Positions 12,154 through 31,800 are shown, numbered from the stretch's first letter. The stretch: DNA of 64,000 nucleotides from Azadirachta indica (GCA_022749755.1 CM040451.1:10615871-10679870), one strand, 5' to 3'. Program-made: numbers and translations. The notes: generated by a model from the sequence alone, not told the origin.

Positions 12154-14210
12154 CTATCGTGCTTCCATGACTGTACCGGTAATATTTTTCATAGAACATC
12201 TCTCTTGACTCTGCTTAGAGGACTCTGCATGTCAGTCAATAATACTTTCTGTGAATGCAGGTTGCTCTGAAGCAGGAAGATCCACAATTTCTCTATTAAG
12301 CATTGATAGAACACTTGACATGCTTGGTACAAATTCTTGCATGTACAACAATCCCACATGTATGCATCTTATGATCCCCGATCGAAAGCATGGCTCTGAT
12401 ATCACTGGATCTATATATTAAGGGGATAATGTTTTTTTTCGTTCCAAAATTTTCACGCCTGAAAATTGCAAACATTAGTACAATTCTAAGTTGCCATTGT
12501 ACTTTTATTATCTGAGAGCGATGGAAGAAGATAGAGTTGGGCAGACTTAGCCTAAAAGAGTTGAACAATGCCCATACTGATAAAACCTTGTAGTTCTTCT
12601 GTCGCTAACAATCTCTAATAACAATACTCCGAAGCTGAAGACATCAGATTTCTCGGAGAAATGCCCTTGCATTGCATATTCAGGGACAAGTATTTCATCA
12701 TTTAATACATAGCTAGAGTACAATTTTGTTGAATTAAGATGAAGCACAAATACTTAATATGTCCAGACAACCCTTCTAGTTTTGGCCTGGTCTTGGTGGC
12801 CTCAAAAAATCCTTGCATGCCAAAATCTGAAATTTTCGGAGTAAATTCTTCATCCAACAAGATGTTACTCGCTTTTAGATGTCTATGTATAATATGCAAC
12901 CTAGAATCTCTGTGCAAAGAAAGGAGACCTCGGCTTATTCCTTCAATAATGTTGAAGCGCTTTCTCCGATCTAGAAGAAGTTGTTTAAGTGGATCTACAT
13001 CAATTGTAATATAAAGTTAATTGGTCAGGCTATCAAACAGAACAGATCAAGTGGCTCAGCTGCAAAATAGCGAACATTTTTCTAATTTTTTTCAGCATGT
13101 CAGTGTGATGCCATGTAATTCTAATGACGACAGATAAACTGAAAATCTTTGGCATGAACTAACCGAGGAGAAATGCATTCAAGCATCTGTTCTTCTTCTT
13201 CAATACAGCATCCGAGGAGCCTAACAAGGTTCTGATGCTGGAGTTCAGAAATTAGCATATACTCGTTCACAACTTCTTCTAGCCCTAGGCAGATTCTTTT
13301 GAAAGTCTTTTTACTGCTATTTCTTGTCGATCCTGCAACCTTCGCTGTAACAAAAACTGAAGTCAATAACTGTGTGTTATACTGACAAGCTGGTAAACTT
13401 ATAATGAAACAAGCAACCATTACCATGTAAACTGGGCCAAAACCACCCTCCCACAACTAGATGTGGAACCCGTTTGATCACTAAATGGAACCCGTTTGTT
13501 GCAGCCCGCAGCTGCCAGCCGCTCAAAATTGATTAGCGGTAGATCCTGGAGTTTAGATGTGGAGAAAGTTTGGTGTATACTTGCAGTTCATCTAGTTGTA
13601 GCATCTCCCTTTTTCTCTTTATTGCTGATTTGAAATAAATAATAAGAGACCCGGCAATTTGGAATTCTGCAGGATATCAAAATGAAAAATTAAGCTAACA
13701 GTGACGAGCGTATACCTTTACTTTTAGCTGTCTATCTCCACGAGAAAATCAAAAAGAATGCGATGGTAATCGTTCCTACTGTTAGTGGTACTATGATAAC
13801 CAGTTTCTTGTCTTCTTTATCTTCAGATAAGAACGAAAAACTAATTATCCAGCCCATAATAGACAAATCGGGGAATTTAACTATAAACATTACAAAAGTC
13901 AGCAGGATTTGAAGCATAAAACTCATCAAGTTCTGAATGTGCCACACGAATGTAAAGAATCTCTGTTTTTAGGGAGAATTTTTGCATGTCAATTAAGTTT
14001 TCACTCTATTTCATACAACCGATCCCAACATCATATGCATAAGCTACGCAGAGGCAATTTCTTAAGCACTCGACTCTACATTTATCTTCAAGAAGAGATC
14101 ACCGCTCTGCAAAATCTGGCACCTTCATCTTCTCCACCTTCAAAAATCGAATCTGTTTTGCATACTTCACCAGTTAGCTTAATCCTGCCACACTTCAGTG
14201 GGATGAATGC
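12154..14210 (-). pseudogene. Decayed G-type lectin S-receptor-like kinase pseudogene
   Basis: All seven exon equivalents can be followed from the tail (about 12154-12460) to a PAN remnant (about 13925-14200), but the lectin and S-locus domains are missing: homology stops near 14205 in unrelated DNA. Lesions seen directly include the catalytic HRDLK reading HRHLK in the exon at about 12755-12994, loss of the GT donor of that exon (AT in its place near 12757), loss of the exon-1 donor (near 13925), indels in the activation-segment exon and in the exon at about 13164-13346, and a damaged glycine-loop exon ([10 protein letters not shown]) at about 13422-13620. The transmembrane exon at about 13730-13830 is recognisable. 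It cannot make a receptor. It is the oldest-looking relic in the array. Confidence 0.88.
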
Positions 14211-14676
14211 TTCCGTTTTTAGATTGATGGCAACAATTTGTATAGACTACAGATTTAGTTTAGGCCTTTATATAGTTTGCTATTCCTGCACGCATGAATT
14301 TTGAAGCCATGTGTAACTTTCATTCCGGCAGTTCCACCATCCATTCCTATGATTTTTACTAGTACTAGATATGGATGTCGGCCGAAACTTGTTAATGACA
14401 AAGTGCGAAGGCAGCTGTTGTAAGAGAGAAGTGAAGATTTGGGCCCCTAATAGACTTGTAAATCCTAGTAAAACCCATCATCGTGTTACGAACAATAAGA
14501 TCAAACTTACCCTCAAGTCTGATGACTCCAATTATTCCAGTTTGGAAATTCCAACAAATTTTTTTAAACTGAACGAGTCTATAAAGTTTGTCAACCTATC
14601 AGAATGCATAGTCAATTGATTTGATGATATACACGTGTACTTATAAAAGAATGTAATTGTCTGGGGAGATTATTTG
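14211..14676. other. Short spacer left of kinase copy 4
   Basis: It joins the truncated end of the pseudogene to the 3' flank of copy 4. An 82-codon plus-strand frame at 14371-14619 has no recognisable domain and is not called. Confidence 0.4.
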
Positions 14677-17708
<3,032 letters not shown>

Positions 17709-18164
17709 ATTGATTCCTTCCTGTATTTGACCAACAATAAGATGAATTGATGAATTGAACATGCAAATCCCAGCAGTTTAGCTGGTCGTTTCCAACCTAT
17801 GCTGAGCCTGATTAGAGTCTGCATCTGGGCAGATTTAGTTAGAAATTTTCAATTTCTTAAATTTTCCAAGGCATGTAAGTTCCTGGAAAATAAGCTGAAG
17901 GTGTGGGTGCGTCTGTTCTAGCCAAGATTTTCTTCATAAACGGAGTAATCTCCGACCCAAAATAAAGTCAATTTACCTTGTACATGTCAAAGTCCAAAAT
18001 AAAAATATTATATTTAAATATTTGATGAAACAATTGTAACAATTGCAATTGGTTGAAAAGATTGTGTATTCGTTATCATTTGAATTTACTAATTAAAACT
18101 ATAATTCAACTAGGAAAATATTTGGTCAAACATCTAGCATCAGGTCTTTAAGAATATTATTATA
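17709..18164. other. Upstream region of kinase copy 4
   Basis: This stretch aligns by eye with the region upstream of copy 1 (1155-1740), for example the shared ATATTATATTT block near 18004 and the TACTAATTAAAACTA block near 18087. The similarity stops near 18150-18165, where retrotransposon sequence begins. Confidence 0.6.
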
Positions 18165-21100
18165 AAAGCGATATGTTATGTGATGTCGTGGATATGGATG
18201 CATGCCATGTATTGCTGGGAAGGCCATGGCAATATAATGTTGATGCGATACATAGGGGACGACGAAACATTTACGAGTTTTGGTCAGATGCGAAGAAAAT
18301 AATATTGATGCCAATAAGAAAAACTAAGGAGGGGCAGAAGGTTCCTAAAGTAAGGGGGATAAACTTTTTAACTGTAGTAGAAGGACATATGAAAGAAAAT
18401 TGTGAAAGTTGTATGATGGTAGCAAAGGATGAGGAATTGGAACTGATGGTGAAGATTCCAAAGATCGTACAGCCATTACTATCTAAATTTTCCAATGTAG
18501 TTCCAGAGGAGATGTTAGACGGGTTACTACCTATGCGGGATATATAACATAGCATTGATTTTACGCGTAGAGCTACTTATCCCAATTTGCCACATTATAA
18601 AATGAGTCCTAAGGAGCATGAGATTTTGCAGAAACAGGTAGATGAGCTATTTAAGAAGGGGTTTATTAGGGAGAGCAAAAGTCCTTGTGCAGTTCCTATG
18701 TTTGTAGTCGCTAAAAAGAATGGTAGTTGGCGAATGTGCGTGGATAGTAGAGCACTTAACAGAATAACCATTAGGTATCGATTTCCAATTCCACAGTTAC
18801 AAGATATGCTAGACCAGCTTGGAGAAGTAAAAGTGTTTTCCAAACTTGAATTACGTAGCGGTTATCATCAAATTCGCATCAAACCTTCAGATGAGTGGAA
18901 GACAACATTCAAGACTAAAGAGGGATTGTATGAATGGATGGTAATGCATTTCAATTTATCAAATGCACCAAGCAACTTTATGCGACTTCTGAATCAGGTA
19001 TTGAAACCTTTTGCTTTCAAGTTTATTGTGGTACATTTTGATGACATCTTAATTTATAATAGTGATGAGGAAAGTCATTTGGTGTATTTAAGGGAGGTAT
19101 TCAAAGCACTAGGAAGAATAAGTTATTTGTCAACTTGAAGAAATGTAATTTTATGCAGCGAGATTTAGTATTTTTGGAGTTTGTAGTTAAGGCTGACGAC
19201 ATTACAGTTAATGAGTCTAAGGTTAAGGCAATTCAAGATTGGCCTACACCAAAGACTATCGGGGAAGTAAAGAGTTTTCATAAATTAACGACATTTTATC
19301 GTCGAGTCATTCTTAATCTTAGCACTATCGCAGCACCTATTACTGAGTGTATGAAGAAAGGAAAGTTTAATTGGGGTAATGAGCAAAATAAGAGTTTTAA
19401 TATCTTGAAGGAAAAACTTTGTATGGCTTATGTATTGACATTAGCTAATTTTGACATGGTATTTAAGGTAGAGTGTAATGCTTTAGGAATAGGTATTTGT
19501 GTTATTCTCAGTCAAGAAGGTAGACTTATTGAGTAAATTATGTGACGTGAGACAGAAATGGTCTACGTATGACCAAGAATTTTATGCAATATTTAAGGCA
19601 TTGATGCATTGACAACATTACTTGATTCAGAGAGAATTTGTGTTTTATAGTGATCATCAGGCATTGAAGTTTATCAATAGTCAATATCATTTGCATAAAG
19701 TACATGCTAGGTGGGTGTCGTTTATGCAGAAATTTACGTTTATATTGAAACATAAGTCTGAGCAACAGAATAAGGTAGTTGATGCTTTAAGTAGGCGAGC
19801 TACTTTATTAATCACCTTGAGTAATGAAATAATTGGGTTTGAGATAGTGAAAGAACAATATGTAACAGATAAAGATTTTCACATCATTTGGATCAGTATA
19901 ATCATAATTAGTGAGTAGCAAATCTTCTTATTTATGACGGATATTTATTTAAAGCTAACAAATTATGCATTCTTCGTTGTTCATTGTGGGAGCAGTTAAT
20001 ACAGGAATTACATGGTGGCAGTTTGGCTAGTCATGTAGAGCGCGACAAGACAGTTGCTTTGGTGGAAGAGAAGTATTATTAGTCGTAATTTAAACGAAAT
20101 GTAGAAAGAATTGGCAACAGTGCCAAGTGTGCCGAGTTGCTAAGAGACAGGTTCAGAACACTGAATTGTATATGTTATTACCCGTGCTTGAAAATATTTA
20201 GAAGGATGTGTAAATGAATTTTATGCTAAGATTACCGCGTACCCAACGAGGTAATGATTCTGTCTTTGTTGTTGTGGATCGTTTTCAAAGATGACACATT
20301 TTATTACTTGTTAGAAAACTAGTAATGCAACTTACGTAGCGGAATTATACTTTAAGGAAATGGTTCGTTTACATGGCATTCTTAAATCCTTTACTTTAGA
20401 TAGGGATATCAAATTTTTTAGTCATTTTTTACGTATTTTATAGGGAAAATTTGATACGAAATTGCAGTACAATAATATTTTTCACCCTCAAACTAATGGA
20501 TAAATAAAGGTGGTTAATCGCATATTAGAAAACATATTGTGTTTTATTTGTAGGGAGAAGCCTAAGCAATGGGATGCAGTGTTGCCTCAAGTAGAATTTG
20601 CTTATAATAATATGATGAATTGTTTAACTGGCAAAACTCTATTTAAAATGGTTTATTTGCAACCACCCCATCATGTATTGGACTTGGTGACTTTACCAGC
20701 TTTACTAGAAATTAATAAGACTGCAGAAAACATGGCAGAGAAGATACTGAAAATATAAGAAGAGGTTCGTGCTAGTTTGAAATCTGCCAATAGGAAATAC
20801 AAAAATGATGCAGATCAACATCAGCGACAAAAGGTGTTTTAAGAAGGAGTTCTTGTCATGGTCTATTTGCACAAAAGTCAGTTTTTTGGGATTCGTAGCA
20901 ATTTGCAGAACAGAAAGTATGAGCCATTTCGTATCACAAAAAAGATTAATGATACTGCCTATGTGTTACAATTGTCAAATAATTGGAATATTTCAAACAC
21001 TTTTAATGTAGCAGACATGTACAAGTATCATGAAGATGAAGTGTTGTACTCAAAGAATTTGAGGACAAGTTCATTTTCAAGTGGCAAGGATCTGCTGTAG

Positions 21101-21335
21101 GACGACTTAACTTGCTTTTTTATTTTATTTAATTTAAATTATTTTTCTGTAATTTTTTTTTTAGTTTTTAGCTTCCTTATTTTTTGTAAGAGTTTTTTTT
21201 TCTTATTTAAATAGATTTAGGTTTTCTCTATTATAAATAGGGAAGTTACAATATTGTTTAAATACCTTTCTTTCAATAAAATTTCATTTAAAAACTTTTG
21301 AAACCTTAGTTTCATTTATTTTCGCGTTTCTCCGC
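18165..21335 (+). mobile_element. Degenerate 5'-truncated Ty3/gypsy retrotransposon
   Basis: Pol-like sequence runs left to right in the usual gypsy order. The end of the aspartic protease domain (about 18170-18330, DACHVLLGRPWQYN) is followed by reverse transcriptase (about 18587-19130, with the active-site FDDIL), RNase H (about 19160-19830), the integrase zinc-binding region (about 19930-20080), the integrase core (about 20210-20620) and a C-terminal region ending near 21100. Several in-frame stops and frameshifts break it (for example the stops at 18545-18547 and 19136-19138), so it is inactive. The 5' LTR, gag and most of protease are absent. The last 230 bp (T-rich, a TATAAATAGGG at about 21231, an AATAAA near 21277) may be part of a 3' LTR, but no matching 5' copy is present. 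The right edge abuts the lectin-kinase relic. Confidence 0.88.
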
Positions 21336-21339
21336 ATCA

Positions 21340-23158
21340 TCATGACCGCTCAGGAAAGTCTCGCAACATCATCTTCTCTAGCTTCAAAAACCATCTTCTT
21401 TACCAATGTTACCAGTTTTGTTCATCCCTTCACACTACAGGGGTTTCCTTTTGACACAACCAATAGCAAAGTTTTCACTGTTCCATTCCTCCATATTTAT
21501 TGGCTCAAAACCTCTCAAACAGCTACAAATCGGCTTCTACTCGGAATTAGAGGTTCCAAATGGCCCACACCAACCATAAACATCACAATCATTTTTTGGC
21601 CTCGAAAATGTAACCCCCCAATCATCTTCCTCATCAACCCAATCTCTTTCTTATAGGAATCCCTGTGAGGTCAAAACCACGTACATAGTGACATTTGCAA
21701 ACAGATAAAAGAAATAATTATTTCCCAAAGCGTCGTTTACTTTAATCTTGATTCCATCAACATCAACGGAATTCATAGTAGGTACTCCATTAAATTTGTG
21801 ACCATTCCATTGACCAATCCGCCAATGTGGTCAAATGAGGTTCCAAACAAAAATTTCAGGAAAGTTTTGAGGCTGAAGGCTACAAAAGAAGTTTCCGATG
21901 GATGGATCAGAAGGGCTTTTCCATGATGTCAACTGCAATTTCTTACTGTTCTTAAATTTGTACTAATTTTCATCCCTAACAGGAGTGCATCTGTAGGTTC
22001 TTGAAAACTCTCTCATAAGCTTATTCCACCGACTCGATCTTTTAAGACTAAATTCCTAGTATCTAAAAGATGAGCACTTGCATTGATTACTGAATTTGAA
22101 ACGTTTGATGAACAAAGAACGTCTCTATGTTCATTCAAAACTACAAGATTTCCATCGTCATGTATGGTAACAATTCCAGATGAATTATTAATGTTAGGAA
22201 ATTAGGAGTTGAAGTAAAACACGCAACTACAATGACATTGAGAAAATAATGAAAATAAACGTTATATAGGAGGTATAACCGTCCATCAAAATAACAATAA
22301 TAAGTAGGAGGTATAACCATTTATAGTAGAATAAAATAGCAAAATAAATCGACACAAATATTTTACGTAGAAAACCCCTAAACAAATTAAGGTCAAAATC
22401 ACGAGTAAGTATAGAAGTATTTTACTATTTTAAAGTGGAGATTACAACTCTCTTTTTCTCTAATAATAATGAAAGAATAACTCTTTAAATAGGAGTATTT
22501 TGCACTCTCTTTCTAAATAGGATAAACAACTCTAAGTGAATAATACAACACAAAGAATAAACTAATTTTTCTCTCTTTGTAGAAACTCTCAAATGATGAT
22601 TGAGGATAAATGGAATGGTGAAAAGGGTGAAGTATTTATAGTGGTTTCCTTCTCTCATTTTTCCACACACATTCCACATTTACTCCACAAATTTCTTCAC
22701 CTACCAACTACTACCTAAATTCAAACTTTCTTCACTTAACACCAATCTCATTATTAAAGAAAGTTAAAAAAAAAAGAGTAGCTGCACTTTCGGTGTATTT
22801 CGGTGCTCTTATACAGTACGATACTGTTCATAAATATGGTACTATTTATTTATACGGTACTATTCCCAAAAGTGAACTTTATAATTTCACAATTAATAAG
22901 GGGTTTTTTACTGTTAGCAACCCATACGATAGCATTTCCAGATCCTTTATTGTAACAAATTCCAACATAGCGATTATTCTAATTAGCAGGGCTAAAAAAC
23001 CCCAGTTTGAAGGTACCACCATTAGAGGTGATTGTTTCAGGATCTATATATTGAGAAGATGTGATAGTGTCTATGGCAATGCCGAAATCTGAACAAAAAC
23101 AACACAACAGAAAAACGAGAGCTACGGAAACTGAAATCATGCAGCCACTAAGTTCCGT
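21340..23158 (-). pseudogene. S-receptor-like kinase exon-1 relic, interrupted by a solo LTR
   Basis: Two segments (22897-23158 and about 21340-22186) align by eye with exon 1 of copy 3, from the signal peptide to the start of the PAN domain. The rest of the PAN, transmembrane and kinase exons are missing, lost where the gypsy element abuts. The start codon has become ACG at 23156-23158, though an ATG survives 18 bp inside (MISVSVALVFLL). A codon is deleted in the QYIDPETI stretch, and the inner segment carries stops and indels. It is non-functional. Confidence 0.85.
22192..22891. mobile_element. 700-bp solo LTR with 5-bp target-site duplication
   Basis: The element begins TGTTAGG and ends TTTCACA, so it has TG...CA termini. 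It is flanked on both sides by ATTAA (22187-22191 and 22892-22896). The host sequence resumes exactly where intact paralogues continue (compare about 10552-10575 in copy 3), which fixes both boundaries. It has no coding capacity. This is the signature of an LTR retrotransposon reduced by recombination between its two LTRs. The superfamily is not certain. Confidence 0.85.
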
Positions 23159-25726
23159 TGGTCGTGAAGTGATTAGCTGTTTAGTTCTGAACTTAAATCT
23201 TGAGAAAAGCATGTTAATGGTTTAGAAATTGTCAAATGTTTGAAGCCATATATGACCATGCAACGATATCGACCGAAATTTATTAAGAATGAATGAATTC
23301 TAGAGGATCATAGAAACGCGTTTACCCAGATTATAAGGGAAGTGAAGAACCTTCTTATTGATTATGAAAATAGTTTAAAAAAAGGATAATACAATTGTGC
23401 AACATTTTAAAAAAATTCATATTATTATTTGTCCTCTAATTTTCATCATCCAGAGTCTTTCCATGTACATTTTTATAAGAACACGTATGTTGAATTTTGC
23501 GTCCTTCTGTTTTATTCTAATTCATTTGAGTTTCTACTGTCTACAAGACTACGCCTAACTTGCGCAATTTGCAAGCCAAAGTCCTTGACAAATGACAATT
23601 TATATTAGAACTATGGATATGATTTTGGAAATTTTCAGCTCGACCTGCTATGATGGGAGAAAAATTACTTTGTATCACAATTTTAGGATAGTTAATATCA
23701 ATTAACTATCTAACATTTGGCTTAATATCAAATAGCTGTAGCATCTTTTAAAATAGATCATTTTACTATAAAAACTTTCAAAAGGATATCAAAAAGTTAC
23801 AATTATGTCAACATTTGTTAGCTGGTACAGTTTGTGGTTTTTCTTACTGATACTTCTACCTGTTGCTGCTATGCATTTTCCTTGCTGTCTTCTTTCTCTG
23901 CTTCTGTTGGTTCTGGCTGGTGCTGCTTATAAAACCTGGTTTTCTCTTTTTTGTTTTGATGGTGTATACTACTTTGTTCTTACTTCCTATATTGCTGGAA
24001 AGAAAGTTTGGCCAGCTGCTATTTTTCTTAAAATCGATGAGCTGATTTGTTCTATGATTGTTGCTGCGGGGTTAGTTTGAATTTACTCTTGGTTGGTTCT
24101 ATCAAAACAGGACTGGCTTTGGTTTGCTATATTCTTTATTCTTTTATTCTTTTTCATGTTTCATCATATTTCTGTAAGCCTCTTTGGCTAGATACTATTT
24201 TTTACCTCTATGTTTCAATTACAGTTTTCAACTTTTTGAGATATTTTATATAAGTTCCCAATTTATATATAAATTATAAGAAAGAATTTTTAAAATTTAT
24301 AATAATTACTTCTATTTTTTAGTGAATTTATGTAAATAATTATAAATATTTTATTTTTTGCAATTTTAAAAAATTAAGAGTTTAAAATTTTTTTATATTT
24401 TGTTTTGGTTTGAGTTCAGTTAAAAGTAAACTTGAATCAAGTCGATTGTCCATAATTGAATTTAAACCGAAATCAATTTTGGAATTAAACCGAACAGTTG
24501 GATTCAATTTAGTTGAGTTCAATTGGGTATTTGTGTCCAACCATACTTTAAGCCTTCGCTTGAAGATTAACAAAAAAAAATAATTATGTTAATAAGGTTA
24601 AAAGTACGGATTTAAATAACAATAGGTTAAAAATATCATATACTCATCAATCAAAATAAAAAATAGAGACAAAAAATATCAATCAATATGTAATTGTTTG
24701 CTTAATATCAAGTGATTACATATTTCAAAATCTATTACTTGATTTAAGTCTTCCACACTCTCAAAATCTCGTCTTATTCCATGCATAAAAAATATATATA
24801 TATTGTACTAGTAAACAACCATAGCAAATTGATAATATTCAAAGAAACTGAAAATAATGGTAGGGACTGTTCTAGGGGCAATAACATTTTCATCCTTAAA
24901 TTTTGATAAACAAACAAATTGAGACATGATTTGCTTACTTTTAACATTTTAGTTACTATGAACTATGAAGTGTGACTCGGTGGGAGTTTAGATAATAAAC
25001 AAACAAATTGTTACGGTGCATCTAAAAAATTTATTTACACAATAGGTAAGATTTTCTATTTTTATATTACTTAAAAAGAGTTTTATTCATATAAAATGAA
25101 GAAATCCCACACTTTTATAAATTATAGGACTCAACCATTTTAAACTCTTAATATTTAAGCTCTGATTTGGGTGACAATTTTTTTATTCTTAAATATTGAT
25201 AAAATAAAAATTAGTATATAATTTTTTATTCAATTTTTAGTCCCTAAGGCAAGCTACATGCCTACATTATCGTACGTAGGGTCTGGGGTAGAAGACAAAG
25301 TATAAGGACTAAATTGTTATAATTGAATAAATTATGTCGTAATTTGTTTATGTGTTCATAGTGTACGGACGAAAATGTTATTATTCTGACTAGATATTAG
25401 GTCCACCTTATTTATGTGGACGCCAGCGGTTTCAACATTTGCATCGAGAGGAAACTTTGAACCGTCTTCTCAGTCGCTGCTTGTTGAATACGACATAGCG
25501 TTAACAAACCAAAGAAACGGATGACATATCAGCGGCTTAACATATACAATCGTCGAATCGATAACTGAACGGCATTTTATTGCACTCTGCATGAATCTAT
25601 AAAGGTGTTTGGCCTTTCCAAATAATTACAATTTCTACGTCTGATTGAGCTACCCAGTATTTTGAAATTTAAACATTTGTTATCAAACCAAAGTAAAAGA
25701 TGAAGACACTCGTGGATTTTAGATTG
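23159..25726. other. Intergenic spacer left of kinase copy 5
   Basis: AT-rich DNA. The first about 120 bp match the upstream region of copy 3. A 91-codon plus-strand frame at 23805-24080 and overlapping frames to about 24250 would encode very hydrophobic peptides; they match no family I know and are not called. A stretch at about 24410-24550 resembles degenerate transposon-end sequence. The right end is the 3' flank of copy 5. Confidence 0.45.
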
Positions 25727-28818
<3,092 letters not shown>

Positions 28819-31800
28819 AACTAGTAATTGCTTATTGTTGATGATATGAAACTTAAAGTTGAGCTAGACTGGTTGACTTTTTCAGAGGAAATTGTCATGA
28901 AAATTAATTAATCCATTTCTGGTTCAACATTTCAGTCGCTTAGCTTTCATTTAATTAACTTATGTTGGTCAATGCCCCCAATTGTTGAATTGCCATGATT
29001 TTTTAGAATATCCGGATCGAATCAATTGAGGTGGAAAATCATCAAGTGATAAAAATACCATGGATAATCTGTTTTTATTTTTTATTTTTTATTTTTATTG
29101 AGCTTAACTTCAATTTTCGTATTGTTTAAATCCAAGTAGGGCTTAGTTTATATTAGAAATGTCAGGTTTCAAAATCATGGCTTGAATATATTAGAAAATG
29201 CGCAGGAACTTTCAAGGAAAGAGGGTGTTCACAAAATAAGTTATAGATAAAACCACCGAAGTTCCTCTTCGTGATTTGCGTCGTTCAAACTTTATGAAGA
29301 AAGCATTTCTTTATATTGAAAATAGTTGGCAAGCTCTGAAAATGTAGATGAGCATTAATTGCTTATCTACTCAAATATTAGACTATTCTAAATGTTTGAA
29401 ATCATGGGAAATTTTATAACAATTCGTCTTCGTTTAATTTATTTAGTCCATTTAGAATATTCCTAAATTTTGTATTAAAATATTGTGACTTCTAACCTAC
29501 AGGTGGTCTATTTTTTACTATTATACAGAGTTTTTCTAATATACTTTTCACTTTATCGTAAAATAGTACATACAATTTTGAGTTTTAGTTCGTTGTTATA
29601 TATATGTCACTTTTGACGAAATAACAAAATGCTTCCTAAGTTTTGGGACATTATCATATACTACGTGACTTTTGATTTAATAGAAAAATGTTCCTTTAAC
29701 TTTTGATAAAATAAGAAGATATTCTTGAAAAATATTATAAAAAGACAACTTTAATTTCTTGCAATTATCAGGATAGAGATTCCTAACACAATACAATATA
29801 TTAAATAATAATAAATTCCTAAGTTAGTTTGAAGAAACATGAATGCTTATGCCTTGGTCTCTTTAAATAATGAAAGGTGAAATTAAAAACAAATTTGGTA
29901 ATAACTCTATTAATGATTGAAATGAGTTCTTTATTCATGCCCATGCATAAGCATGAAAGGGAGAAATCAACGATAGTATGCATAGAATTGTGTCATTCTA
30001 TTTTGTGAAAAAACCCCCATTTCCACTGGAAAAATTAATATAAAGTTTTATTTTTTTTCAGGATTGTTTTCCTATTTCATCGGAAGTTAAGGATATCTAA
30101 CCTCGCTTTCAAAATTCATGAGGATATATGTTTATATTTTGTCAAAAACTATAGGTATCTAACAATACCTTACACTCATGAAATATCTATTATTTTCTTA
30201 ATGACAAATTAGTATACCACAGTAACCAATGGAGATATTATTATCGCTAGTGAAAGTGAAAATAGATTGAGTTATAAATCTTGGGTTTCTATAATTAAAC
30301 AGACGTATTTTATATTGCAAAGAGAAGAATTTGAATTATCTTTATTTGTAATAAATATAATATATATATGTATTTTATATTTTTCATTTATGTTAATTAC
30401 ATACTTAATTTTTTTAAGGAAAAAATATTGGATATAATATAATTTTTAAGATACACAAAAAATTAAAATGCTAACATGTTTCATCTAAAGCTTATTTTAA
30501 TAATTACATGTCAAATTATTATCAAAAACATAAAAGAATATGATTTGGAGTATTTTAATATTTAGCTTTCGTACCAACTCATTATTCATATTTTAATTTT
30601 TATAATAATATTTTTGTTCTTGAATTTTATCAAAATAAGAAATTAAGACAAATTTTTTCAATTTTAATGTTGTAGTCCGTTAGCAGTAGCGTGAAATTTT
30701 AAATATACATTTATTTTTTAACACTAAAGTTTTATAGTTATATATAGATGCAATTAATTAAAAAAATTTAACTCAACACTTAATACAAAGGCATAAATAA
30801 GTTTATTTAATAGTAAAAATAACTTTTATAAATTTCATTTATTTCATATTATGTAGAATTTACTTTTTAGCCATTTATGAGGGTATATGATCATATGCTA
30901 ATTAAATGACATTTATATTACCGATAAAAATAAATAAATATATCACTCCAATTTATGTATTTAAATTAATTTGTTCTTGAATTGCGTACCTAACTGGTTT
31001 TGTCCCACCAACTTTTGAAAATGAATTTTTTTTTTTTTTAATTTCAAATTTTAAATTGAAAAAGAAAGTGAACGCCAGATAAAGAATTCAGTCTAGCTAT
31101 TTCATGATCCTATGTAGTATAATATAATATAATATTAATTCATCAATCCAAGTCCCACATCTCAAACAAGATCATATCAATGAGATTGAGATTGTGATTG
31201 TGATTGTGATTGTGATAAGGTGATGTATCTAGAAGTTTGAAAGTAAAGTAGTTCAAAGAGAAAGGAAATAAGTGAGAAACCCTCCGGGTTTGAACAAAGC
31301 AAGCACAGGCACCTTCCATGCATACTAAAAACAAAGAAGATTTATCAGCAAAAGAAAGAAGTTACTTGGTTTCACAACAGTGGCCCCATCCCATATTTGA
31401 TTTAGGGCACGAAGTTGTTTCCTAATAAACTGGCTCATGTCAAGAAGCTAATTAAGCAGGCAGCTAGCTAGCTAGCTAGCTAGCTTGTGTGATGAGTACT
31501 GAGAGTGCTGACCAAAACGAAGCAACGCAGCAGCAGCTGCCCTCTGCTAAATGGCATTGCCTTCATTTTGTCTCAACATTTCTTAGCTTAACCGCCACAA
31601 ATTGGTAACTAAAACAAGAAAATAATCAAACACACCGAAGGCAAAAGACAATAACCAAGAAATTGTCTCCTCATTCCCTCTTCCTCCTACTTTGCTTAAT
31701 TGGTATGCTTTTTATTGTTTTTATTCCATTTGACTTAGTATTAGAGAATCCTTTTACTTCCAAATGAGATTATTTATTTCTTATTATAAAAATGTGGCAT

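Noticed and set aside
14371..14619. 82-codon plus-strand frame between the pseudogene and copy 4
   Set aside because: No recognisable domain and no promoter signal; length is within chance expectation.
29575..29740. Three imperfect repeats as a possible transposon end
   Set aside because: The units are AT-rich and diverged, with no terminal structure or target duplication to define an element.
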